Source of the DNA: Thermoplasmata archaeon
GTDB lineage: Archaea; Thermoplasmatota; Thermoplasmata; Methanomassiliicoccales; Methanomethylophilaceae
Direction: 5' to 3'
Assembly: GCA_015063225.1 (NCBI GenBank)
Contig: SUSU01000006.1
Location: 1 to 64,000, forward strand
Length of the DNA stretch: 64,000 nt
The notes beneath the pieces were generated by a model. It was not told where the DNA came from. It saw only the letters and a list, made by a program, of their open reading frames with translations, and searched no databases. The position numbers and the translations under genes are program-made. Below are positions 37,173 through 46,665 of this stretch, piece after piece (positions within the stretch are counted from its first letter, which is position 1; every line of letters begins with the position of its first letter).

Positions 37173-37380
37173 GAGACCACGCGGAGGTTTCGCCCGGGAG
37201 CTTATTAAACCCTCATATTGCAATCCGTGAGTACGCAACAAAAACAGCCGTCAAATCAATAGTAATCGGGATGTTGGCTCTATTATCCAGATGGCCAGTT
37301 TCTGACGGATGTCCGATTGTGTACATCAGTCTTTAAGTAATCACAAGCGCATTACTATCCGCAAACACGGGTGTGTTTCT

Positions 37381-40300
37381 ATGAACAAAAAATTGATTAT
37401 CGCTTTTGCCGTGGTCATGGCCTTCGCAATGGCCGTCCCCATTGCCGTTTTCGACGACGGGGACGTCTCCACAGCCGATTCTGACCCCGACCCGGAACCC
37501 GATTTCATGGAAATTCTCATGCAGATTGGTTCCATGTTCATGACTGAGGAGGCGTTGCCCGCCGAGACTCAGGAAGTTCACGCGGATATCATCGTCGGAG
37601 CCGGCGAGATGTTCGTCCTGGACAAGAACTACGTTTTCGATGAGGGTAAGAAGATTGTCATCCAGGAGGATGCTTATCTCATCGTCTACCCCATGCAGTC
37701 CTTCGGATTCTCCAGCACAACTGGATTCGCCGCAATCTCTGTGGAGGAGGATGCTGCCCTCGTCATCGTCAGCGAGCTGCCCGATGCCGTCACCGATATC
37801 GATGACGTCGCCATCTACGAGTCGGTCGCCGAGGACGACGACGTCGTCTACTTCAGCGGTTCCCTGTCCTACGAGCTTTCCAAGACCGGCAGCCTTATCT
37901 CCATGATGCAGGGCAACCCCTTCATCGTCAACTTCGGATTCGAGATCTCCAAGGGTTTCACCGTCAAGGACGACCTCGAGAACCCCTTCTCCGTCATCAC
38001 CTTCAACGACGATTCCTACCTCGACATCGGCGTCGAGATCAAACTCTCCGCCGACGAGGGCTCGGACAATGTCGCTGGGAACGCCACTCTTGACATCGAC
38101 TTCGCTATGGACGCCACCGTCCAGCAGTACCCCGAGAAGGACAAGGTCTACACCCTCAACATCGGTGCCGATGCTGACCTCTCCGTCGAAGCCTACAGCG
38201 ACAACGTCATTGACCTCATGGCCGAATCCGGTTCCCTCGAGGTATCCGTTGACGGAGATCTTTCCGTCGACATCGAGGCCATCGATGCCGAGGGCAACTC
38301 CGTTCCCCTTGGAATTGACGCCGACATCGGAATTGACGCCGAAGTGACCGACCTCTACGTCCTCTTCGACGAAATCGCCACCAATGACGAAGCCTATCAG
38401 GTGGACCTCTCCGGAGACGTCTCCTTCGATTTCGACCTCGGCGACTTCTCGGACATCACCCTCGGAGAGGCCGTCGCTACGGTGAAGGGCTTCGACCTCG
38501 GCGGCAGCATCTCCTTCGACGACCTCTCTGCGATTGTCGAGGCCCACGCCGGATTCGACAGGATCTACGCTTCTCCCGACCCGACGGATCCCGAATACGA
38601 CGGCACCTATTTCGAGTTCTCCGATGTCGAGGTCTCCGTCGCGTACGGATTCGACTTCATCCCCGAGGACTTCGACTTCGAGATGCCGCTCACCGGCGAA
38701 CCTAGCCCCGCCGACATCTTCGAGATGCTTGCGGCACAGTACCTCTCCGGTGCAAAGGACATCAAGGCTGAGGATTGGAACGCCGACAAGTACGCCGGAG
38801 ATTTCTTCCTCGACATGATCGATGATGAAGCCACCCCTCTCTCCTCGATGGGTATCAAGTCCACCCTCATCTCCGTCTCCGCCAGTGTCGGAGAGATTGA
38901 CGTGAACCTCGTCGGGGACATGGTCATGGAAGGTTCCGACCTCTCGATCAATGCATCCGTCGACAGGGAGGACGGCCTCATTCTCGTCTACGAGACCGGC
39001 TACCTCTTCATGACCCCCTACAGCGGTGGTGAAGATGTCTCCGGTATCTATCTCGCCGAGGACCTGTACTTCTCCGTCGTCAACGCCGAGGCCCAGGACT
39101 CCTTCCTGACCGCCAACGCCTCCGGAAGCGTTGAGGCATTCATCTATGGTGATGATTACGTCATCGCCGACATCTTCATTGACGGCTTCGGAGCCGACCT
39201 GACCTTCAAGGACAAGCTCACCCCCATCTTCGACTACGTCGGCTACGACGAGTTCTACGTCGAGTACGTCGGAATGGTCATCGAGAGCACCTCCAGCGAC
39301 TTCGATGCCGAAACCCACACCTTCACCGTCGGGGACATCGAGGTATCCGGCACCTACGCCGCTCCCGGCTCCTTCCTCGCATCCACCGACGGAGAGATCG
39401 GTGACATCACCGTCGTTCTCGATCTCTACAACAATGTGAAGCCCAAGCCCATCATCTACGACTTCGACCTCGAACTGACCGATGTCTTCGGCAACGTCAT
39501 GTTCATGAAGCAGTCCTACGATTCCGAGACCAAGACGCTCACCAGGGACTTCGGTTCCGACGGAATCTTCTGGCCGGAGGTTGCCATGGATTCCCCCGTC
39601 GTCATGATGCTCGGCTTGAGCGCGCCCACCGACGTGAACTCCATCGTCTACAACTACTCCGGTCAGCTGGTCTTCGAGATATTCGACTTCACGCCCGTCT
39701 CAGGAACCCCCTCCGAGACGAAGAACGGTACAGTCGGCGTCTCCGCCACCGCTGTCGATGGCAGATACATCGGCCCCGGAGAGCTTTCCTTCGACTCTAC
39801 AACCGTCGATGTCGACTTCATTGGATGCTTCCTCCTGGCCACCAAGACCGCCGAAGGCATGACCTACAAGGCCGTCGCCCTGCCCGGTTACACCCTCGAG
39901 GGCACCCCCGAGATGGCCAACATCACCCTGACCAAGGCCACCGACGGGACCTTCGACGTCACCATCACCGATCTCGAAGAGACCGTGAAGCTCTACGCCG
40001 TCGCCGAGACCTACAACATCTACATCGACGACAAGCTCATCATGGACAACGCCCACATCGCCGAGATGGTCAACTATCCCGTCGCCTCGGACGTCATCAT
40101 GCTCATCAACGAGAACGGCGGCATCATCGGAGACGTTTACGACAGCCAGTGGCATTACGTCCGCCACATCGGTACCGACGACCTCAGGCTGACCACCGTC
40201 ACCGCCACCCCCATCACCGACGTCAAGGCCGGTGAGAACAGCGTCACCTCCGAGTCCGTCTCCTTCACGATGCCCGACCTCGGTGCGCAGAAGCCCATCT

Positions 40301-40731
40301 TCGTCTTCGAGAACGCCGGCCGCGTCGCCTTCACCGGCTCCGCCAGTGTGGGCACCCCCGTCTCCGTGACCTTCCAGGCCACCAAGTACGACGGCCACAA
40401 CGGATTCCTCGTCAAGGTCCTCAACAGCGGTGAGGCCCTCGCTTCCGAGATCTACGTCCCCGTCAAGAACGCCGACTCCGTCCTCAAGCACGTCGACCAG
40501 TACGGAAGGGTCATCACCCTCCCCTCCACCCCGGTCACGATCGGTGAGCAGACGTACCTCAAGGTTGCCATGAGCGACTACTCCATCGTCTACGCCGAGG
40601 ATTTCGAACCCCACATCGAGCCCTCCAGCCACAAGGACAGCAACATCGTGATCTACGCGGCCATCGCCGCCGCCATCATCGCCGTTGCCGCCATCGGAGC
40701 CTTCGTGGTCCTCAGGGGCAAGAGCGCCTGA
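37381..40731 (+). CDS. Very large acidic surface protein with signal peptide and C-terminal TM anchor
   Basis: MNKKLIIAFAVVMAFAMAVPIAVFDDGDVSTADS...; long beta-rich Asp/Glu-rich region; C-terminal NIVIYAAIAAAIIAVAAIGAFVVLRGKSA. Confidence 0.9.
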   Translation: MNKKLIIAFAVVMAFAMAVPIAVFDDGDVSTADSDPDPEPDFMEILMQIGSMFMTEEALPAETQEVHADIIVGAGEMFVLDKNYVFDEGKKIVIQEDAYLIVYPMQSFGFSSTTGFAAISVEEDAALVIVSELPDAVTDIDDVAIYESVAEDDDVVYFSGSLSYELSKTGSLISMMQGNPFIVNFGFEISKGFTVKDDLENPFSVITFNDDSYLDIGVEIKLSADEGSDNVAGNATLDIDFAMDATVQQYPEKDKVYTLNIGADADLSVEAYSDNVIDLMAESGSLEVSVDGDLSVDIEAIDAEGNSVPLGIDADIGIDAEVTDLYVLFDEIATNDEAYQVDLSGDVSFDFDLGDFSDITLGEAVATVKGFDLGGSISFDDLSAIVEAHAGFDRIYASPDPTDPEYDGTYFEFSDVEVSVAYGFDFIPEDFDFEMPLTGEPSPADIFEMLAAQYLSGAKDIKAEDWNADKYAGDFFLDMIDDEATPLSSMGIKSTLISVSASVGEIDVNLVGDMVMEGSDLSINASVDREDGLILVYETGYLFMTPYSGGEDVSGIYLAEDLYFSVVNAEAQDSFLTANASGSVEAFIYGDDYVIADIFIDGFGADLTFKDKLTPIFDYVGYDEFYVEYVGMVIESTSSDFDAETHTFTVGDIEVSGTYAAPGSFLASTDGEIGDITVVLDLYNNVKPKPIIYDFDLELTDVFGNVMFMKQSYDSETKTLTRDFGSDGIFWPEVAMDSPVVMMLGLSAPTDVNSIVYNYSGQLVFEIFDFTPVSGTPSETKNGTVGVSATAVDGRYIGPGELSFDSTTVDVDFIGCFLLATKTAEGMTYKAVALPGYTLEGTPEMANITLTKATDGTFDVTITDLEETVKLYAVAETYNIYIDDKLIMDNAHIAEMVNYPVASDVIMLINENGGIIGDVYDSQWHYVRHIGTDDLRLTTVTATPITDVKAGENSVTSESVSFTMPDLGAQKPIFVFENAGRVAFTGSASVGTPVSVTFQATKYDGHNGFLVKVLNSGEALASEIYVPVKNADSVLKHVDQYGRVITLPSTPVTIGEQTYLKVAMSDYSIVYAEDFEPHIEPSSHKDSNIVIYAAIAAAIIAVAAIGAFVVLRGKSA

Positions 40732-40773
40732 AACCTTTCACGGGTCCGGTCCCCGGACCCTCAAATACCTTAC

Positions 40774-40803
40774 CCTCTCCCTTCGGGAGGGGGATTTTTT
40801 TTT
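40774..40803 (+). terminator. Terminator of the large surface protein gene
   Basis: CCCTCTCCC-TTCG-GGAGGGGG followed by a run of nine Ts. Confidence 0.75.
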
Positions 40804-40817
40804 GTAAAATCATTCAT

Positions 40818-41357
40818 TCAACGGAGTTCGCAGCTCTTGAGGATCGTGTGCTTCGCTCCCTCGGGGGAGAGCTCGCTGCCCATGACCATGACGTCGTGCG
40901 CGATGAAAGTGGCGAACTCCGTGGTGCGGTACTTCCCTATCAGGACGGAGAGGTCGGCGGGCCCCTGAATCCTGCCTACGGTGATGTGGGGTTTGAAGGG
41001 TTTCTCATCGAAGGGTATGCCGTTGGTGGACAGCCTCCTCCTGATCTCCGATGCCAGGGATTCCAGGGGGATGCCGGTCTCCAGTCCCACATAGAGTATG
41101 CGGGGACGTTTGGGGTTCGGGAAGCATCCCACGCCCTTGAGGGTTATCCTCCCGGGTTTGATGCCCTTCACGGAGGCGGAGACAATCTCCCCAACCTCCT
41201 CCACCCTCTCCTCGGGGATCTCCCCGATGAAACAGAGCGTGATATGGAGCTGGAACTTGGGGGATGTCCTCACACCGCGTTTTCCCGAAAGGTCGCGGTA
41301 GAGCGGTTCCAGACCGGACGCATTGCCCACAGGGATGGATACGAACACCCTCGTCAT
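40818..41357 (-). CDS. thpR: RNA 2',3'-cyclic phosphodiesterase
   Basis: Two HxT motifs (LHITLCFIGE, KPHITVGRI) in a 2H phosphoesterase context. Confidence 0.92.
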   Translation of the reverse strand: MTRVFVSIPVGNASGLEPLYRDLSGKRGVRTSPKFQLHITLCFIGEIPEERVEEVGEIVSASVKGIKPGRITLKGVGCFPNPKRPRILYVGLETGIPLESLASEIRRRLSTNGIPFDEKPFKPHITVGRIQGPADLSVLIGKYRTTEFATFIAHDVMVMGSELSPEGAKHTILKSCELR

Positions 41358-41408
41358 ATGGACCGACAGGGTGTTCTCTTTTTATAAGAGCCTATTGATA
41401 CCTTGACT

Positions 41409-41522
41409 ATGTTACCGTGGTCCGACAACTCGACCCAGGGCAAAGTCGTGAAACAGCTCCCGCTCATCACCTTCGGCATAGTCATTATCGCCGCCATCGC
41501 CCTGTTCTATCTCTGGGCGTGA
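41409..41522 (+). CDS. 37-aa single-TM protein
   Basis: MLPWSDNSTQGKVVKQLPLITFGIVIIAAIALFYLWA; hydrophilic N-terminus, C-terminal TM. Confidence 0.5.
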   Translation: MLPWSDNSTQGKVVKQLPLITFGIVIIAAIALFYLWA

Positions 41523-41543
41523 TTCCAGATCAAACTTCTCCCC

Positions 41544-43352
41544 TCATTCCGAGGGGGATTCCTCTTCTTTCTCCGCAGGTTCTTCCTGGGGTGTCTGCTG
41601 TTCCTTCTGGTCCAGCTGTTCGAGTGCGCGTTTGGCGGCCTCGTTACCCGCTTCCGCGGCCTTCGAGTACCACTCGCGTGCCTTGACGGGGTCCTTGTCG
41701 ACGCGTACGCCTGACTCGTAGCACATCCCGATCATGTACATAGACTGCGCATCGCCCGCCTCGGCCTGTTTCATGAATCCGTCGAAGGGGCTCTCGAGGT
41801 TCTTCTGCTGCTCGATCTTCTTGCGGGAGAGGACATGTCCTTTGTCGGCTGCCTTCTCGTACCATTCCATGGCCTTGTCCGTGTCCTTCTCGATGCCGTT
41901 GCCGTACTCGCAGGCATCGCCCATCCAGTACATGCAGAACACGTTGCCCGCCTCGGCGCCCTTGGAGAACCATTCCACGGCCTTGACGGGGTCCCTCTGG
42001 ACGTTGTCGCCGTTGTAAAGGCATTCGCCGACGAACACCATGGATTTGATGTATCCTTTCTCCGCGAGGTCGTTGTGGAGCTCGAACGCTTTCTTGCGGT
42101 CCTTGGGGACGCCCTTACCGGTGGCGTAGCAGTTGGCGATGAGGTAGGCGGATTTCATGTATCCTTCCTCTGCGGCCATAGAGAGCATGCGGAATCCCCT
42201 CTCCTCGTCCTTAGTGATGCCGTTGCCGGTGAGGTAGGCGCTGCCTGCTTCGTGCAGTGCTTCCACATTGCCGTGGAGTCCGGCGCGGATGTAGAACCTG
42301 ACGGCCTCGGAGTTGTTCTTCTGGACGCCTTCGCCGGTAGCGTACATGCGGGCCACTACGGCTTCGGCCACGGGGTTGCCGCGGACGGCGGCGAGCCTGA
42401 AGTACTCTGCGGCCATGGCGGGGTCCTTCTTGACGACCCTGCCGCCTTTGGCGTACATCTGTGCGAGCATCAGCCCCGCATCGGTGCATCCGGCCTCGAA
42501 GGCGGCCTCGAGCATACCGACGCCCTCCTTGACGTTATTGACGACGCCTGCTAGGGTACATCTAGCGACACCGAACATGCCGTAGGGGTCTCCCGCGCTC
42601 TCGGAGAGCTCGAACCATGTGAGGGCCTCCTTGCGGTCCTCTTCCACGCCGATCCCGTCGAGGTAGAATCTCCCGATGTGGTATTTGGCCAGGGAGCATC
42701 CGGCGTTGGAGGCGGATTTGTAGGTCTCCAGCGCGGCGGAGCGGTCCTTCTTGACACCTATGCCCTTCTCGAGGCATTCGGCATAGCCGAGCATGCCGGG
42801 GATGTATCCGCGGTCGGCGAGGTCCCTGTAAATGGCTGCGCCAGCCTCCGCATCCCTCTTCACGCCGGCACCGCGGGTCAGGCAGGAGGCCTTGGCGGCG
42901 GTGCAGTAGGGGTTGCCGAGGGATTCGCCGGAACAGTAGAGCGAATACGCGGTATCGACATCGATCTCCGCGCCGCGTCCGTTCTCCAGGAAGCGGCCTG
43001 CGAGGAGCATGCCTGCGGGGTTGCCCGCTTTCGCCTCCTCGGTGAAAATGGAGAGGAGATCCTCGTCCTTGGGGAGCCCGTCCGGGAACGCCTCCTTCAG
43101 CCATGAGGCGGCGGGATGGAAGAAGTCCGAGACGGAGTACGCCCATGTGAGAGCCTTGTGCTCATCCTCCGGGGTACCGATGCCGCTGTAGTACAGCTGG
43201 CTCACCATGAACGCTGCGGGTACGCAGCCGAGCACGGCGGCCTCGAGGTAGGGTTCGAAAGCCTCCTCGGTCTTCTCGGCGATCGCAAGTTCCTGTGCCC
43301 TGCCGAAGATCTCCTCGGCATCATGACACGTTTTCGCGGACGGGTCGGTCAT
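41544..43352 (-). CDS. SEL1-like repeat protein
   Basis: More than ten repeats of the type A...YxxGxGVxKDxxKAxxWYxKAAExG. Confidence 0.92.
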   Translation of the reverse strand: MTDPSAKTCHDAEEIFGRAQELAIAEKTEEAFEPYLEAAVLGCVPAAFMVSQLYYSGIGTPEDEHKALTWAYSVSDFFHPAASWLKEAFPDGLPKDEDLLSIFTEEAKAGNPAGMLLAGRFLENGRGAEIDVDTAYSLYCSGESLGNPYCTAAKASCLTRGAGVKRDAEAGAAIYRDLADRGYIPGMLGYAECLEKGIGVKKDRSAALETYKSASNAGCSLAKYHIGRFYLDGIGVEEDRKEALTWFELSESAGDPYGMFGVARCTLAGVVNNVKEGVGMLEAAFEAGCTDAGLMLAQMYAKGGRVVKKDPAMAAEYFRLAAVRGNPVAEAVVARMYATGEGVQKNNSEAVRFYIRAGLHGNVEALHEAGSAYLTGNGITKDEERGFRMLSMAAEEGYMKSAYLIANCYATGKGVPKDRKKAFELHNDLAEKGYIKSMVFVGECLYNGDNVQRDPVKAVEWFSKGAEAGNVFCMYWMGDACEYGNGIEKDTDKAMEWYEKAADKGHVLSRKKIEQQKNLESPFDGFMKQAEAGDAQSMYMIGMCYESGVRVDKDPVKAREWYSKAAEAGNEAAKRALEQLDQKEQQTPQEEPAEKEEESPSE

Positions 43353-43369
43353 ATGAATCTCTCCAGATT

Positions 43370-43864
43370 TCAGTTGTCGTATGTGCCTTTCAGCACGGCT
43401 TTGGCTAGAATGTGGGTTCCGGCGACCTTCTCGAGGGTCGCGGCGTCGAATCCGTTCCTCAGCGCGGGCACGAAGTCCAGTGCGAGGACGGTCAGGACGT
43501 ATGTGTGCGGGCGGTCGGGCGGTGCGGGTCCGCCGTAGCGGCTCGCCTCCTCCTTGCTGTCGATACCGTGCAGGTACCAGCTGTTGACGCCCTGTATGAT
43601 GTCGGAACGTTTGCGAGAGGCATCCTCCTCCAGTTCGGGTTCCTTCAGCCCTGCGACGAGCCAATGGACCCACTTGAACCCGCAGACGGGTACGGAGTCG
43701 GGGTCGTCGAAGATCACGGCGAAGGATGCAGTACCCGCGGGGGCGCCGCTGATCCTCAGGGGGAACGACAGCGCGGGCATACGGTCCGCACCGAACTGGG
43801 ATCCCCTCTTACCGTACTTCTCGGCGATAATGCCGTTCGCGAATGCGTCGCTCTCGACAATCAT
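43370..43864 (-). CDS. PEBP / YbhB-YbcL family protein
   Basis: PALSFPLRISGAPAGTASFAVIFDDPDSVP...FKWVHWLVAGL...YGGPAPPDRPHTYVLTVLALD. Confidence 0.92.
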   Translation of the reverse strand: MIVESDAFANGIIAEKYGKRGSQFGADRMPALSFPLRISGAPAGTASFAVIFDDPDSVPVCGFKWVHWLVAGLKEPELEEDASRKRSDIIQGVNSWYLHGIDSKEEASRYGGPAPPDRPHTYVLTVLALDFVPALRNGFDAATLEKVAGTHILAKAVLKGTYDN

Positions 43865-43893
43865 AAAGGATGAATCGCGCTTCCCTGTTATAA

Positions 43894-44190
43894 TTACGCG
43901 CCCTCGCGCGAGCCTTCCTGCTCCCGCATCGCATCCAAACGCCTGTTCCTGATGTAGAGGCACAGGTCTATGGCGACGAGGGCGAAATCCAGGATGTAGA
44001 ACGCGAAGACGTAGTTGACGGAGTCGTTAACAACCTTGTTGAGCATCCCGAAGACGTATCCGATCTCGATGATGACCTCGAACATCACGCTCTTGAACCT
44101 CGCGGTGCGCGCACGGTAAGAAGCGCGGATGTTGAACGGCCATGAGACGGCGAAGCACAGCAGCATCAGAACCTCGAATACGCTCGACAT
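43894..44190 (-). CDS. Small membrane protein, hypothetical
   Basis: 98-aa ORF with about 3 hydrophobic segments. Confidence 0.6.
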   Translation of the reverse strand: MSSVFEVLMLLCFAVSWPFNIRASYRARTARFKSVMFEVIIEIGYVFGMLNKVVNDSVNYVFAFYILDFALVAIDLCLYIRNRRLDAMREQEGSREGA

Positions 44191-44324
44191 TTGCTCCCCT
44201 GATTGTCGGAGCAGTTACAACATGTGATAAAAAAGTCCCTGTAGAGACTGTTACCGGGGATTGTTTGAAATATCAGATTCCGATGAATGATTAAGCACCG
44301 CCATCGGTGCTATGAGGATTGGAA

Positions 44325-44750
44325 ATGTATTCCATGAGCCCTTACGCAGGTCCGCTCCTCTCCGATGAGGAAGCAATCGCAAAGTACAACAACGAGAAAC
44401 ACTGGGGACTCCTCGTCAGCATCGATCTGGGGGAGTGTGACCACTTCAAGATCTCCGACGGGGAGACCATCAGGCAGTTCGCCATCGACCTCGCCAAAGA
44501 GATCGACATGAAGCGCTACGGCGAGCCCACCGTGGTCTACTTCGGCTCCGAGCCCAAGGTCATGGGCTACTCCCTGTGTCAGCTCATCGAGACCTCGATG
44601 ATCTCCGGCCACTTCGCCGAGGACACCGACCGCGCCTTCATCGACGTCTTCTCCTGCAAGCAGTTTGCTCCCGGGAAGACCGCCGAGTACGTCCAGAAGT
44701 ACTTCGGCGCGAAGAAGATGCAGTACAGCGTCTCCTTCCGCGACATCTGA
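44325..44750 (+). CDS. S-adenosylmethionine decarboxylase-related protein (AdoMetDC fold)
   Basis: GLLVSIDLGECDHFKI...VYFGSEPKVMGYSLCQLIETSMISGHFAEDTDRAFIDVFSCKQFAPGKTAEYVQKYFGAKKMQYSVSFR, SpeD/SpeH-like core. Confidence 0.65.
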   Translation: MYSMSPYAGPLLSDEEAIAKYNNEKHWGLLVSIDLGECDHFKISDGETIRQFAIDLAKEIDMKRYGEPTVVYFGSEPKVMGYSLCQLIETSMISGHFAEDTDRAFIDVFSCKQFAPGKTAEYVQKYFGAKKMQYSVSFRDI

Positions 44751-44782
44751 ACTCAAATCACTTAGCCCCCTCGGGGGCTTTC

Positions 44783-45181
44783 TCATTCTTCCTTCGGCTC
44801 CGCCTTCTTCTTCCTGGGGGTTATGCTGACTTTCTCCAGTTTAGATTTGGCGGTGGCCTTGACGCCGGCCTTCGCGGCGTTCTTCGCCGTGGTGTCGCGG
44901 GTTTTCTCCGCCTGTTCCACGGTGCTCCTCATCTCGTCCGAGAGGGGCATCGCCTTGACGGCGGCCTCCATGCACTGGATGAACTCCATGCAGCCGTTGA
45001 AGAAGTGCTTCTGCACCTCGGGGTCGGCCATGACCTTGAGCATGTCGGATGCTGCCTTCGCGAAGGAATCCCTGATGTCCTCTGCAGTCCTCTTCGGTTC
45101 ATCCTCCCCGAGGATGCGGAGGATTTCCTCCCTGTGCTCCTTCACGAACCTCTCGAAATCGTCGGACGCCATCAGTCCCAC
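44783..45181 (-). CDS. Hypothetical protein
   Basis: 132-aa ORF; overlaps the start of the upstream ligase CDS end by about 10 nt. Confidence 0.6.
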   Translation of the reverse strand: MGLMASDDFERFVKEHREEILRILGEDEPKRTAEDIRDSFAKAASDMLKVMADPEVQKHFFNGCMEFIQCMEAAVKAMPLSDEMRSTVEQAEKTRDTTAKNAAKAGVKATAKSKLEKVSITPRKKKAEPKEE

Positions 45182-46482
45182 GACCTGTTGTCGGTGACGT
45201 GCTTAGCCTTGCCTTCGAACCTCTCGAGGGTTCCGGGCAGGTTCATCTTGATGATGGTCTTGAGGTTCAGGATCTCCTTCATGCGGGCCTGAACCTCGAG
45301 GGAGTATCCGTTGAGCTTCACGGGGTCATCGGTGAGGTACTCGGGGGAGATCTCCACGTCCACGACCATCTTGTCCATGTAGTTCTCGTTGGTGAGGGTG
45401 ATGTGGTAGAACGGGGCGAGGAAGGGCATCTCGCCGATGACGCTCTCGATCTGCGACGGGAACACGTTGATGCCCCTGACCACGAGCATGTCGTCCGCCC
45501 TTCCGGAGAGACGGGACAGGCGGGGGTGGGTGCGGCCGCAGGCGCACTTCTCCCAGGTGATGGAGGAGATGTCCCCGATTTTGTAGCGGATGAGCGGGAA
45601 GGCCTCCTTCTGGAGCATGGTGATGACGATCTCTCCCTTCTCTCCTTCCGCGCACTGCTCCCCGTTCTTGTCGAGGATCTCGATAAGAGCCAGATCGGCC
45701 CATGCGTGGAATCCGTCCTGCTGTTCGCACTCGGTGAACATGGGTCCGTAGAACTCGGAGGCGCCGTAGCAGTTGTACGTTTTGATGCCGGTCCTCTCGT
45801 AGAGCTTCTGCCTCATGGATTCGGACCACGGCTCGCCGCCGGCAAGTCCGCGGGTGACCTTCATGTCCTTCCTGATGTCGATGCCCCTCTGGTCGCAGAC
45901 GTCGGCGATGTGGAAGTAGTAGCTGGGGGTGCCCGCGAGGCAGGTGACGTGGAGGTCGTGCATCAGCTGGATCTGCCTGTCGGTGTTTCCGGTGCCGGCG
46001 GGGATGACGGTCGCACCGCATCTCTCTGCTGCGTAGTGGGCACCGAGGCCGCCGGTGAACAGCCCGTAGCCGTGCATGTTCTGGAAGATGTCCTTCCTGG
46101 TGACCCCGAAAGAGGTCATGCCCCTGCAGAGCGCGTCCGTCCAGTTGTCGAGGTCCTTCTGGGTGTACCCGACCACGGTGGGGCGGCCGGTGGTGCCGCT
46201 GGAGACGTGGATGCGGACGAGATCTTCGTAGGGGCGGACGAAGAGTCCGTCGGGATAGGTGTCCCTGAGGTCGGTCTTCCTCATCGGCGGGATGAGAGCG
46301 AGCTTCTCGACGGAATCGACGTCCTCGGGCAGGAGGTTGACGGATTTCATGCGGTCGTGGATGAACTTCGAGGAATCGTACATCGTGCGGAGTTCCTTCC
46401 TGAGGAGCGTCATCTGCATCTTTCTGAGGTCTTCCGTCGGCATGGTTTCAAGTTCTTTGTTCCAGAAGTTCATCGTTTCCAC
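45172..46482 (-). CDS. Phenylacetate-CoA ligase-like AMP-forming ligase (PaaK family)
   Basis: RIHVSSGTTGRPTVVGYTQKDLDNW...YNCYGASEFYGPMFTECEQQDGFHAWAD...GRADDMLVVRGINVFPSQIESVI. Confidence 0.92.
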   Translation of the reverse strand: METMNFWNKELETMPTEDLRKMQMTLLRKELRTMYDSSKFIHDRMKSVNLLPEDVDSVEKLALIPPMRKTDLRDTYPDGLFVRPYEDLVRIHVSSGTTGRPTVVGYTQKDLDNWTDALCRGMTSFGVTRKDIFQNMHGYGLFTGGLGAHYAAERCGATVIPAGTGNTDRQIQLMHDLHVTCLAGTPSYYFHIADVCDQRGIDIRKDMKVTRGLAGGEPWSESMRQKLYERTGIKTYNCYGASEFYGPMFTECEQQDGFHAWADLALIEILDKNGEQCAEGEKGEIVITMLQKEAFPLIRYKIGDISSITWEKCACGRTHPRLSRLSGRADDMLVVRGINVFPSQIESVIGEMPFLAPFYHITLTNENYMDKMVVDVEISPEYLTDDPVKLNGYSLEVQARMKEILNLKTIIKMNLPGTLERFEGKAKHVTDNRSWD

Positions 46483-46665
46483 CGTATGCTATGTGCCAAC
46501 AAGTGACACGGTAGTTTTCGGTACTTGCTTCCTTTATTTAGGGGTTTCAGTCAGGCCCTTATCGTCCACCTTCCGTCAGGAGGATTGTCCCTCGCGGGAC
46601 GTGCATGTGGAATTTTTTATCAGTTGGATATTTATTCCACTTATGCGATTTCGCTCACGATACCT

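Noticed and set aside
37333-39318. 661-aa minus-strand ORF under the large surface protein
   Set aside because: Composition artefact (Gly/Val/Asp/Glu-rich shadow of the sense strand); no signal or motif.
41409-41522. 37-aa TM protein as a Sec61-beta homolog
   Set aside because: The topology would fit, but no conserved Sec61-beta motif could be recognised by eye; left as a hypothetical.
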